This document shows positions 41,846-49,689 of a stretch of 64,000 nt of DNA, in pieces. The stretch covers positions 434,001 to 498,000 of the forward strand of contig NZ_JAJKFK010000002.1 in NCBI RefSeq assembly GCF_021653975.1, read 5' to 3'. Source of the DNA: Amycolatopsis sp. GM8 (GTDB lineage Bacteria > Actinomycetota > Actinomycetes > Mycobacteriales > Pseudonocardiaceae). Position numbers and translations under genes: made by a program. Positions within the stretch are counted from its first letter, which is position 1. Every line of letters starts with the position of its first letter. Under the pieces are notes generated by a model that ran no database searches, had not been told where the DNA came from, and saw only the letters and a program-made list of their open reading frames with translations.

Positions 41846-42874
41846 TCAAGCCGCTTTCACCGCGCGCACCCAGTCGGCCCAGGTCTCGATGCGGCGCCAG
41901 AACTGCTCGCGGGTGCCGGCGAAGTTGTGCATGTGCCCCATTTTCGGGCAAATGAACAGGTCGACCGACGTCGCCAGCAAGTAGGCCCGCGGCTCACCCT
42001 TCGGGTCGGCGATCACGTCCCGCTCGCCCATGCCGACCAGCACCGGGGCGGTGACAGCCGCCGCCTCGGGCGCCACCGCGCCCGGCGTGAGGCAGCTGGC
42101 CGCGACGGTCCCGGGCAGGGTCGCCGACGCCCACGGCGGCACATTTCCCCTGCGGGTGGGGAAATCCGTCAGGTCGGCCGCGATGATCTCTTCGTCCACA
42201 TCGGAATAATGGAAGCCCCAGCCCATGGCCGTGCCACGTTCGCCGGCGACCAGGGCGGCCGCGGCGAGCGCGGGCGCGTTGGTGAACACCTGATCGGCGG
42301 GGCTGACGTCCCGCGGGATCCACGGCGCGGTGATCGCAACCTCGCCCGGCCGGACCGGCGGATGGGTGTGGACGGCGCTGTAGCCGAGCACGCCGATGCC
42401 GTCGTAGCAGTGGTAGCGGCCTTGCTGGATGACGGTCATGCAGCCGCCCATCGACTGCCCGATACCGAGCAGCAGCGGATCGCTGATCGCCGGGAAGCCC
42501 GCCGCGAGCGTGCCCTTCGCGAGCCGGGCGAGGACTTCCTGCTCGGCGGCCTGGTTGCCCGCCGCGACCACCGTGTAGCCGAGTTCGAGGGTGCGCTCGG
42601 CGTGAATCGTGCTGTCGCCGACACCAAGGTGATCGACCGAGACGAAGACCCAGCCCCGCTCGGCGTGCCAGTCGGCCTGCGCCCCGCTGCCCGGCCCCGG
42701 AAGGTCCACCGTGTAGTAGCCCTTCGAGTAACCACCACCGGGCTTGCCGAAGCAGACGACCGGTCGCTCGCGCAGGTCCGCGGGATCGGGAAGGGTCACA
42801 GTCACCGCCACAGCGGCCGGCTCCCCGAGGCCCGCCGCCTCGGTCACGTCGATCTTCAGGTCCACAGCGCGCAT
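41846..42874 (-). CDS. Alpha/beta-hydrolase
   Basis: A 342-residue hydrolase. The oxyanion region is PVVCFGKPGGGYSKGYYTVD. The nucleophile elbow is LLGIGQSMGGCMTVIQ (G-x-S-x-G). An acid lies in LVGMGERDVIADPKGE, and the catalytic His is in ICPKMGHMHNFAGT. A large central insertion (HPPVRPGEVAITAPWIPRDV onwards) forms the lid. The ATG at 42874 follows GGAGG. It is divergent from a TetR gene across a 110-bp region with palindromes and is probably repressed by it. Substrate unknown; an ester or a C-C bond in a catabolic intermediate is possible. Confidence 0.82.
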   Translation of the reverse strand: MRAVDLKIDVTEAAGLGEPAAVAVTVTLPDPADLRERPVVCFGKPGGGYSKGYYTVDLPGPGSGAQADWHAERGWVFVSVDHLGVGDSTIHAERTLELGYTVVAAGNQAAEQEVLARLAKGTLAAGFPAISDPLLLGIGQSMGGCMTVIQQGRYHCYDGIGVLGYSAVHTHPPVRPGEVAITAPWIPRDVSPADQVFTNAPALAAAALVAGERGTAMGWGFHYSDVDEEIIAADLTDFPTRRGNVPPWASATLPGTVAASCLTPGAVAPEAAAVTAPVLVGMGERDVIADPKGEPRAYLLATSVDLFICPKMGHMHNFAGTREQFWRRIETWADWVRAVKAA

Positions 42875-42974
42875 CGCGTCCTCCATTTGCTCCTGCCGGG
42901 CACCGTTGCCACCTAGGCATGAAGCCATCATTCTTAGACGCTGTCAATACTTGCACTGCGTCCATCTTTGGGTG

Positions 42975-42984
42975 ACGGTACCGT
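42975..42984. promoter_or_regulatory. ACGGTACCGT palindrome in front of the TetR gene
   Basis: A 10-bp perfect palindrome ends one base before the TetR ATG. A second pair of arms, GACGC and GCGTC with a 16-bp spacer, lies at 42937-42962. On the minus strand a TTGACA element falls between these arms and could be the -35 of the hydrolase promoter. Confidence 0.35.
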
Positions 42985-42985
42985 T

Positions 42986-43579
42986 ATGCGCATGAACGAG
43001 GAACGGCTCGGTCTGCGCGAGCGCAAGAAGCTGGAAGCGTGGCGCACACTCCGCACCGAGGCATACCGCCTGTTCGCCCGGCACGGCTACGAGGCGGTCA
43101 GCGTCGAAGACATCGCGGCGGCGGCGAACATGTCCCGTTCGACGTTCTTCAACTACTTCACCAGCAAGGATGCCGTACTCCGCGACCCCGAACCAGGTGA
43201 CCGCGAGCGCTGGCTGGCCCTGTTCGACCGCCCGGCCGACGAGCCACTGTGGGACTCGCTCGTGGTGCTGCTGCTGGAATTCGCGAAGCAGATCTCGGAG
43301 TTCCTGACGACGATGAAGCGCCTCGAACTTCAGTCACCCGCACTGACCGAGAGGACCCTGGACCGCACCCACCCCTTCTACCGTGACCTCCGCGACTGGG
43401 TCGACACCCGCACCAAACCGGGCGACGAGCTCGAATCAGCGCTGGTGCTGAATGTCGCCCTCGCCGCCGCCGAAACGGCGTACGCGCACTGGGAACCGAC
43501 GGTCGACTTCGCAGGCTTCCTGCGGACGGCACTGGAGTGTCTCGAACGGGCGGGGGCGGGGGTGGCCAGGCATGGCTGA
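42986..43579 (+). CDS. TetR-family transcriptional regulator
   Basis: A 197-residue regulator. HTH: ERKKLEAWRTLRTEAYRLFA, RHGYEAVSVEDIAAAANMSR, STFFNYFTSKDAVLRDPEPG, the last with the F-F-N-Y-F-x-S-K motif of the AcrR/MtrR subgroup. The ligand domain carries EFLTTMKRLELQSPALTERT and a C-terminal helix (DFAGFLRTALECLERAG). The start is ATG 42986 or 42992; the TTG at 42968 is unlikely. It is divergent from the alpha/beta-hydrolase, its probable target. Confidence 0.87.
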   Translation: MRMNEERLGLRERKKLEAWRTLRTEAYRLFARHGYEAVSVEDIAAAANMSRSTFFNYFTSKDAVLRDPEPGDRERWLALFDRPADEPLWDSLVVLLLEFAKQISEFLTTMKRLELQSPALTERTLDRTHPFYRDLRDWVDTRTKPGDELESALVLNVALAAAETAYAHWEPTVDFAGFLRTALECLERAGAGVARHG

Positions 43580-43587
43580 AGCGCAAG

Positions 43588-43887
43588 ATGCTGCCGTTTC
43601 CCGTGGATCTAGAGCCGCCGTACGATCCCGAGGCTCAGCGATCGTACGGCGCCGTCGACTTTGTACAGCTACCGGAAATGGCCAGGGCCGGGGTCGAACA
43701 ATCCGTCGCTTCCATCACGAGCCGGCCCAACGCGCTATCGACGCGCCTCGTCCAACTCGACTTCGACCCGCAGCTGCTCCAGTACGTCTCGGCCTTCCGT
43801 GAGCCCCTTGCTGCGGTAGTCATGATCAGTGGTCCTCCGACGAATCAAACGGACGGAGCTTCCCCCTCCGCCCGACCCAATCAGTAG
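43588..43887 (+). CDS. Small protein of unknown function
   Basis: A 99-residue frame. MLPFPVDLEPPYDPEAQRSY and GAVDFVQLPEMARAGVEQSV look like a compact conserved N-terminal half. SRPNALSTRLVQLDFDPQLL and SAFREPLAAVVMIS follow; the last 20 residues are low-complexity polar. It starts nine bases after the TetR stop. A perfect 11-bp inverted repeat lies inside the coding region. I do not recognise the family, and the 3' end lies close to the relaxase relic, so it may itself be truncated. Confidence 0.4.
   Translation: MLPFPVDLEPPYDPEAQRSYGAVDFVQLPEMARAGVEQSVASITSRPNALSTRLVQLDFDPQLLQYVSAFREPLAAVVMISGPPTNQTDGASPSARPNQ
43617..43650. repeat. Perfect 11-bp inverted repeat
   Basis: GCCGTACGATC (43617-43627) and GATCGTACGGC (43640-43650) are perfect arms with a 12-bp spacer. 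The position is within a small reading frame and about 270 bp from the relaxase relic. A former origin-of-transfer or regulatory site is possible; nothing else supports either. Confidence 0.6.
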
Positions 43888-43919
43888 AACATGCGTTCGA
43901 ATAAACCGTGAGAGAAGTA

Positions 43920-44590
43920 GCAGGTGCTGCTGGCCGCTCAGCCTGCCGCTCCGGGATACCGTTCGCGTCCTTCGGCACCCCGAACGTGGCCACGTGCGCG
44001 GTGTTGCCGTGCCGGCCGCGCGTGAGCCCGACGTACCGGGCTTCCTGCCCGGTGGACTCGCTCACCACGGCATGGCTGGTGTCCACTGTCAAGCCCTGTC
44101 CACTGTGGATGGTGGAGGCGTAGCCGAGGGTGACGTGCTCGCCGACGTATGAGCCGGGCAGGGTGATCGGCTCGGCTATCACCTCACCCACGCCGTCCTC
44201 GCGGGTATTGAGGACGCGGTACTGCTTGCGGTTGATCGGTGCTTCGCCGTTGCCCTCGAACCCGCGAGTTCCCAGCCGTTTTTGCGGGCTTGGACCAGGT
44301 CGCCGACCCCGGCGTAGGTGGCCTGTAACCCGAGCGGCACCCCGGTCTCGGCGACCTTGCCGAGCCGGACGAGTTCGTTGCGCAGCTCGGCGCACAGGTG
44401 CGCGGCCTGCTCGCGGGTTCCGGCGTCCACGAGCCGGCCGTGCTTGTAGTAGTCGGCCAACACCGATTCGTCGTCGTCGCGTAGCCGCAGGGAGGCCGTG
44501 TGTTCCCAGCGTCGGCCATCATGTCCACGCCGCCCGCACCGGCCACCGCCAGCTGACGGTGGTCACCGGTCAGCAGATGACGCCGGGTTG
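43920..44590 (-). pseudogene. Fragment of a MobF/TraA-type conjugative relaxase-helicase
   Basis: Three consecutive pieces in different frames match the RecD-like helicase part of actinobacterial TraA relaxases. About 44540-44585 reads LLTGDHRQLAVAGAGG (helicase motif III-like). 44255-44463 reads LADYYKHGRLVDAGTREQAA. 43925-44245 reads EHVTLGYASTIHSGQGLTVD and YVGLTRGRHGNTAHVATFG, the final helicase motifs. The relaxase domain with its catalytic tyrosines is absent. It is the remains of a conjugative element next to tRNA-Arg. Confidence 0.8.
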
Positions 44591-44905
44591 TAGGGAATCC
44601 AGCTCCAGCGAACCGCTGCGCTCAGTGCGCCGCTGATGATCGCGCGCACGTGGCGGACCGTAGAGGCCGGGTACCCTCGCACTTGTTGCGGACCACACTC
44701 GATCACCGTGCAGCCAGCGGCCTTGCAGTTGCGGTCGACATGGCCGGCGGCCGACCAGGCGGGTCGACTTGGTCCGGGCGACTTTCAACGAGTCAGCCTC
44801 GGACTGCAGTCGGGTGAGGCTCTTCTTCGGCTTCCGTCTTCGCCGCTCGTTCGGATCCCCGTGAGCAGCACATTGGCAACAGCTGTGGATGAGACTGTGG
44901 AAATG

Positions 44906-44935
44906 AAGAAGCCCCCAGGTGACTGGGGGCTTCTT
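44906..44935. terminator. 13-bp perfect terminator hairpin after tRNA-Arg
   Basis: AAGAAGCCCCCAG and CTGGGGGCTTCTT pair completely around a GTGA loop. On the minus strand it follows the tRNA-Arg 3' end by 18 bases and is followed by TT. The symmetric A/T ends allow termination in both directions. The 370 bp between here and the relaxase relic contain no gene I can support. Confidence 0.85.
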
Positions 44936-44953
44936 GCTGTCTCAACCAGACGT

Positions 44954-45026
44954 GCGCCCGAAGGGATTCGAACCCCTGACCTTCTGATCCGTAGTCAGAT
45001 GCTCTATCCAGCTGAGCTACGGGCGC
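44954..45026 (-). tRNA. tRNA-Arg (anticodon ACG)
   Basis: 73 nt. Acceptor arms GCGCCCG and CGGGCGC pair fully. The D arm is GCTC...GAGC, and the anticodon stem TCTGA/TCAGA holds loop CTACGGA, giving ACG. The T arm is AGGGG-TTCGAAT-CCCTT. CCA is not encoded. Bases 44969-44989 recur exactly at 37889-37909. A terminator follows. Confidence 0.97.
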
Positions 45027-45069
45027 GTGTTCAGTTATCAACTTAGCATCCGGCGTGCCGGCGCTGAGC

Positions 45070-45158
45070 GGAGGCTCCGGGATTTGAACCCGGGAGGGGG
45101 GGTTACCCCCAACCGCATTAGCAGTGCGGCGCCATAGACCAGACTAGGCGAAGCCTCC
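45070..45158 (-). tRNA. tRNA-Ser (anticodon GCT)
   Basis: 89 nt, class II with a long variable arm (GGGGGTAACCCCC). Acceptor arms GGAGGCT and AGCCTCC pair. The anticodon stem CCGCA/TGCGG encloses CTGCTAA, giving GCT. The T arm is CCGGG-TTCAAAT-CCCGG. CCA is not encoded. It lies 43 bp from tRNA-Arg on the same strand, so the two may be co-transcribed. Confidence 0.97.
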
Positions 45159-45222
45159 CGGGATCAATGACCACTGCTGAGAAAGCGTACACAACCCCGA
45201 AACCCCACGGCAAAGGACCCCC

Positions 45223-46944
45223 TCACCGTTGCAGCATCCGCATCAGCCAGCGTGAACGCCCGCCGAGGCCCTCCGCTTCGAAGACCGCCACCCCGACCCG
45301 CGGCAGTTCACGCACGCCTGGGAACACCAGGAACCTCGGCACCCAGTTCGGCTGGAACTTCGCGTTGAACCGATACAGCGACTCGATCTGGATCCAGTGT
45401 GACACCAGGCCCAGCACCTTCGCCGAGATCCGGGCGACCGGGCCCGCCCCGATGCGCCGGCCCTCCTCCAGCAGCTTCCGGAACGCCGCGAAGTTCAGCG
45501 AGACGTACCTGACGCCGTGGTCCCGCGCCCCCAGTAACAGCTCCGAGATCATCAGCTCGTTGACGCCGTTGTCCGCGGCCCGGTCCCGCCGCATCACGTC
45601 CAGCGACAACCCGTCCGGCCCCCACGGCACGAACTGCAGCACGCCCCGCGTCCGCCCCGCCTGCTCCGCCGTCACCAGCACCGAGCCCGGATCCCCCATC
45701 CGCCCCAGCGCCATCGAGAAACCCCGCTCCGTCGCGCTGCCCCGCCAGTTCGCGGCCAGCGCCTCCAACTCCGCCAGCTCACCGGGCGACAGGTCCTCCG
45801 TCCGCCGCACGCGCACCTCGTACCCGGCCCGCTTCGTCCGCGACACGGCTTGCCGCACGCCGCGCATGGCCCGGCCGTCGAGGGTGAACGCCGACGCGTC
45901 GACGATGGCCTCGTCGCCGATCTCCAACACATCCAGGTGGTACCGCGCCCACACGGTCGCGCCCAGTTCCGAACAGCCCATCGCCGCCGGCACCCAGCCG
46001 TGCCGCCGGCACACCTCGAGGAACTCTTCGATCGCGCCCGGCCAGGCTTCGCTGTCCCCCAGCGGATCGGCCGACGCGACCGCCGCGCCGGCGATCACCC
46101 GATACGTCACGGCCGCCTTGCCGGTCTTCGAGAACACCGCGAACTTGTCGTCCCGCAAAGCGAAGTAACCCAGGGAGTCCCGCCCGCCGTGCTGCTCCAG
46201 CAACTCGCGCAGCCGCGCCTTCTCCGCTTCCGTCGGGTGCGGCGCCGGCTCGGCCGAGCGCAGCAGGAAATACGCCGCGATCAGCACCGCGCCGAGCCCG
46301 AACACGACGCCGACCGAGGTCGTCAGGTCATCGAGCCACATCACATGGAACACCGCGGGCCCGCTGACCCCGAACAGCGACAGCGCCGCGTCCGCGAGCC
46401 GGCCCCGCCAGTCCAGCGGTTCGAGGAAGCTGCGCGGCGCGAACGACAGCAGCCCGAAGTTGATCACCAGTCCGGCCAGCACCAGCTGCAGGAACACCCG
46501 CGCGGCGCGCCATTTCCCGGTCACCGGGTCCGGCAGCGCGATGAAGTACCGGCGGTTCAGCAGCAGCGCCGCCGCCAGCGCGACCGACACCATTCCGGCG
46601 CCGAAAACGTGCCGCAGCCCCAGATGCGACAGCGCCAGCAGCAGGCTCGCCGCGAGCGCCAGCTGCCACGCCCGGCGCTTGCGCCGCCGCAACCCCGACG
46701 CGAGCAGGATCAGCAGCACCCCGGTCACCAGCACCACGGCCGCGGCGGCCGTGGTCGCGTCCTGCGGCAGCTCCAGCCACTCCGCGACCTGCCCGCGTAT
46801 CCCGCGCCGCCCCGCGGGCAGCACGACCGACAGCACCGCGACCAGCCCGACCAGCCTCGTGGTCCAGGTGATCGCCGCCACCGACGCCGCCCCCGTCAGG
46901 CGCCACAGCGCGGGGCGCGCATACCCCGTCAACGGCCTCCCCAC
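45223..46944 (-). CDS. Membrane protein with phosphatidylglycerol lysyltransferase (DUF2156) domain
   Basis: About 573 residues. The N-terminal 230 residues hold about six membrane helices (WTTRLVGLVAVLSVVLPAG, VVLVTGVLLILLASGL, VFLQLVLAGLVINFGLLSF). The C-terminal GNAT-like double domain has YFALRDDKFAVFSKTGKAAV, VASADPLGDSEAWPGAIEEF, MGDPGSVLVTAEQAGRTRGV and MISELLLGARDHGVRYVSLN. It ends with RFNAKFQPNWVPRFLVFPG, the standard MprF/LysX C-terminal signature. Such proteins transfer aminoacyl groups to phosphatidylglycerol, lowering envelope negative charge. No LysRS domain is fused. The start is uncertain: GTG 46944 is chosen, and it lies about 20 bp after the acetoacetyl-CoA synthetase stop. 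Confidence 0.83.
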   Translation of the reverse strand: MGRPLTGYARPALWRLTGAASVAAITWTTRLVGLVAVLSVVLPAGRRGIRGQVAEWLELPQDATTAAAAVVLVTGVLLILLASGLRRRKRRAWQLALAASLLLALSHLGLRHVFGAGMVSVALAAALLLNRRYFIALPDPVTGKWRAARVFLQLVLAGLVINFGLLSFAPRSFLEPLDWRGRLADAALSLFGVSGPAVFHVMWLDDLTTSVGVVFGLGAVLIAAYFLLRSAEPAPHPTEAEKARLRELLEQHGGRDSLGYFALRDDKFAVFSKTGKAAVTYRVIAGAAVASADPLGDSEAWPGAIEEFLEVCRRHGWVPAAMGCSELGATVWARYHLDVLEIGDEAIVDASAFTLDGRAMRGVRQAVSRTKRAGYEVRVRRTEDLSPGELAELEALAANWRGSATERGFSMALGRMGDPGSVLVTAEQAGRTRGVLQFVPWGPDGLSLDVMRRDRAADNGVNELMISELLLGARDHGVRYVSLNFAAFRKLLEEGRRIGAGPVARISAKVLGLVSHWIQIESLYRFNAKFQPNWVPRFLVFPGVRELPRVGVAVFEAEGLGGRSRWLMRMLQR

Positions 46945-46964
46945 CAACCCCGCTCCTCTTCGGT

Positions 46965-48944
46965 CTAGCGCCCCCCGGCCCACTCGACGAAGGGCTGCAA
47001 CGCCTCCGGGTTGGCCAGCGCGTCCCGGCTCACCGCCCGGTCCAGCGCCATCCCGGCCAGGATCCTCTTGACCGGGACTTCACACTTCTTACCGTTGAGC
47101 GTCCGCGGCACCGCAGCCACCTCGACGAACCGGTCCGGCACATGCCGCGGCGACAGCTCGGCCCGCAGCGCCTTGCGCAGTTCCGGTTCGACGCCGGCGA
47201 GGCTCGCGCCCGGCGCCATCACCACGAAACACAGCAGCTCGCCCTGGGTATTCCCGGCACTCGTCGTGTCGATGACGAGTGAGTCGGCGATCTCGTCGAA
47301 ACCCTCCACCACACGGTAGAACTCGGCGGTGCCCATCCGGACACCGCCACGGTTGAGCGTCGAGTCGCTGCGCCCGTAGATCACCGCGGAGCCACGCTCG
47401 GTGATCCGGATCCAGTCGCCGTGCCGCCACACGCCCGGGTAGTAGTCGAAGTAGGCCTCGCGCAGCCGCGTGCCGTCGGGGTCGTTCCAGAAGTACACCG
47501 GCATTGACGGCATCGGCCCGGTGACGACGAGCTCGCCGACCTCCTCGACGATCTCGTGCCCGGCGTCGTCGAACGACGCCACCGGCGCGCCGAGCGCCCG
47601 GCACGACAGCTCACCGAGCCAGATCGGCACATCCGGTGCGGCGCCGACGAACGCCGCACACAGGTCGGTACCGCCCGACACGGAACAGATCTGCACGTCC
47701 TTGCCGATCTTCTCGGCGATCCAGCGGAAGCCTTCGACACTCAACGGCGATCCGGTCGACCCGATCGCGCGCAACGACGAAAGATCGTACTCGGTGCCGG
47801 GTTCGAGGTGTGCCTTGAGGCAGCTCTGGATGAACGGCGCGGACGTGCCGAAGTAGGTGATCTTCCTCTCGTCGGCGAGCCGCCACAGCGCGCCGAGGTC
47901 CGGCTGTCCCGGGCTGCCGTCGAACAGCACGATCGTGGTGCCCATCAGCAGCCCGCCGACGAGGAAGTTCCACATCATCCAGCCGGTGGTGGTGAACCAG
48001 AAGAACCGGTCACCGGGGCCGAGGTCCGACTGGAGTGAAAGCGCTTTCAGATGTTCGACGACGATGCCGCCGTGCCCGTGCACGATGCCCTTCGGCAGGC
48101 CCGTCGTGCCCGAGGAGTACAGCACCCACAGTGGATGGTCGAACGGCACCGGCTCGAACGCCAGGTCCGCGCCCGCGTGCCCGGCCAGCAACGCGTCCCA
48201 GTCGAGCGCACCGTCGAGCGCGCCACCGACGTAGTCGATGAGCACCGTCGCCGCCACGGACGGGATGTCCGCCCGCAGCCTGTCCACTGTGGACCGGATG
48301 TCGAACGACCGTCCGTTGTAGACATAGCCGTTGACGGCGATGAACACCTTCGGCTCGATCTGGGTGAACCGGTCGGCCACCGCACGCACGCCGAAGTCCG
48401 GCGAGCACGACGACCAGATCGCGCCGAGGCTCGCCGTGGCGAGGAAGGCGACCAGCGTCTGCGGGCAGTTCGGCGCCAGCGCGACGACCCGATCCCCTTT
48501 GCCCACACCGAGTTCGGCCAGCGCGGCCCGCGCCGCGCCGACCTGGCTCCGCAGCTCGCCGTACGTGAGCGTGGCCTCGATGCCGTCCTCACGCCGGAAG
48601 ATCACGGCAAGCTCGCCGTCACCCTTCGCCGCTCCCGCGACACCGGACGACAAGGCGTGCTCGGCGTAGTTCAGCGTGCCGCCGGGAAACCACTTCGCGC
48701 CCGGCATGCGCGCGTCCGCGAGCACCGTCTCCGGCCGCTCGTGCCAGCGCACGCCGAGGAACTCCGTGACCCCGCCCCAGAACCCGGCCGGATCGCCGAC
48801 CGAGAACCGCCACAGGTCGTCGTAGCTCCCGAGCGGCACGTCGTGCCGCTCGCGCAACCATTCCCGGAACGCCTGGACCCTGCTCGAAGCGACCTGTTCC
48901 GGGGAGGGCCGCCACAGCACTTCGGGGACGCCTGGTTCGCTCAC
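46965..48944 (-). CDS. aacS: Acetoacetate--CoA ligase
   Basis: A 659-residue ANL-superfamily ligase that activates acetoacetate with ATP and CoA. The N terminus matches acetoacetyl-CoA synthetases (LWRPSPEQVASSRVQAFREW, MPGAKWFPGGTLNYAEHAL). The AMP-binding P-loop is LYSSGTTGLPKGIVHGHGG. SGGTDLCAAFVGAAPDVPIW is characteristic of this subfamily. GRSDSTLNRGGVRMGTAEFY carries the hinge Asp/Arg region, and NGKKCEVPVKRIL has the catalytic lysine. It probably channels ketone-body or PHB-derived acetoacetate into metabolism. The dienelactone-hydrolase-like gene upstream is on the same strand, 15 bases away. Confidence 0.93.
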   Translation of the reverse strand: MSEPGVPEVLWRPSPEQVASSRVQAFREWLRERHDVPLGSYDDLWRFSVGDPAGFWGGVTEFLGVRWHERPETVLADARMPGAKWFPGGTLNYAEHALSSGVAGAAKGDGELAVIFRREDGIEATLTYGELRSQVGAARAALAELGVGKGDRVVALAPNCPQTLVAFLATASLGAIWSSCSPDFGVRAVADRFTQIEPKVFIAVNGYVYNGRSFDIRSTVDRLRADIPSVAATVLIDYVGGALDGALDWDALLAGHAGADLAFEPVPFDHPLWVLYSSGTTGLPKGIVHGHGGIVVEHLKALSLQSDLGPGDRFFWFTTTGWMMWNFLVGGLLMGTTIVLFDGSPGQPDLGALWRLADERKITYFGTSAPFIQSCLKAHLEPGTEYDLSSLRAIGSTGSPLSVEGFRWIAEKIGKDVQICSVSGGTDLCAAFVGAAPDVPIWLGELSCRALGAPVASFDDAGHEIVEEVGELVVTGPMPSMPVYFWNDPDGTRLREAYFDYYPGVWRHGDWIRITERGSAVIYGRSDSTLNRGGVRMGTAEFYRVVEGFDEIADSLVIDTTSAGNTQGELLCFVVMAPGASLAGVEPELRKALRAELSPRHVPDRFVEVAAVPRTLNGKKCEVPVKRILAGMALDRAVSRDALANPEALQPFVEWAGGR

Positions 48945-48959
48945 ACGCCGACTTTACGT

Positions 48960-49583
48960 TCAGCGCAGGTGTGCGTCGAACCAGCTCAGCGTGCGCTGCC
49001 AGGCCTCCACGGCAGCCTTCGGATCGGCGTCGAACCGGTGGTTGGCACCGGGATAACGGACCACGTTGCTGACCACGCCGGCCGTCGCCGCCGCTTCGCG
49101 CAACTGCTCGACCTCGGCCGCGCCCAGCTCGTCCCCGGCGTCGCCGTAGATCCCCAGCCACGGGCTGGTCAGCTTGCCCGCGATCTCGACCAGCGCGGGC
49201 AGCTCCTTGCCGCCCTGCCCGCCGACACTGACCGCCGCACCGAGCTTGCGGTTCGAGGCGACGACGAGCGCCGCCGTACCACCGAGATCGAACCCGACGA
49301 CGCCCAGCAGATCCGCCTGCACCCCGTGGTCCACCAGCCAGGCCAGCGTGATGTCCGTCGCGGCGAGAATGTCCTCACGCGACGGAATCCCGTCCAGATG
49401 CGGTGCGACGGCGAGCCAGCCTTCGCTCGCGAGACTCGCGATCAGCAGGCGCACACCGTCCGTGACCCCTTCGGCCTCATGGAGTACGACGAGCCCGCCG
49501 CGCACGACGTTCTCGGGTTCGGCGTAGGTCAACTCGATCGCGCGGCCATCCTCGCGCTCATAGTCTTCGGTGTGCGTCTGCAT
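48960..49583 (-). CDS. Dienelactone-hydrolase-family protein with Asp at the nucleophile position
   Basis: A 207-residue alpha/beta-hydrolase of DLH size. It starts GLVVLHEAEGVTDGVRLLIA (typical DLH first strand and E-x-x-G). The nucleophile elbow reads GVVGFDLGGTAALVVA, so the residue that is Cys in DLH (G-x-C-x-G-G) is Asp. The acid is in GIYGDAGDELGAAEVEQL and the His in YPGANHRFDADPKAAV, both normal. An Asp nucleophile occurs in dehalogenases and epoxide hydrolases. The start at ATG 49583 is close to its GGGAG. It is probably co-transcribed with acetoacetyl-CoA synthetase. Confidence 0.8.
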   Translation of the reverse strand: MQTHTEDYEREDGRAIELTYAEPENVVRGGLVVLHEAEGVTDGVRLLIASLASEGWLAVAPHLDGIPSREDILAATDITLAWLVDHGVQADLLGVVGFDLGGTAALVVASNRKLGAAVSVGGQGGKELPALVEIAGKLTSPWLGIYGDAGDELGAAEVEQLREAAATAGVVSNVVRYPGANHRFDADPKAAVEAWQRTLSWFDAHLR

Positions 49584-49689
49584 CATCTCCCTACTCAACC
49601 ACCTCGGAGTGAACAGAAGTCAACATGAACTCCAGCCGAGGCCACGGGTTACGGTGACACCAGAAGTTTCGCCCAGAAGGAGCACAGTA

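Noticed and set aside
41740-41850. Possible insertion-sequence tail between the cupin and hydrolase genes
   Set aside because: No transposase motif, inverted terminal repeats or target duplication could be found.
44793-45046. Short open frames on both strands across tRNA-Arg (e.g. one reading VAQLDRASDYGSEGQGF)
   Set aside because: These are the well-known spurious translations of a tRNA gene, not proteins.
48051-49628. 525-residue open frame opposite acetoacetyl-CoA synthetase
   Set aside because: Antisense shadow; both genes on the minus strand have complete catalytic motifs.
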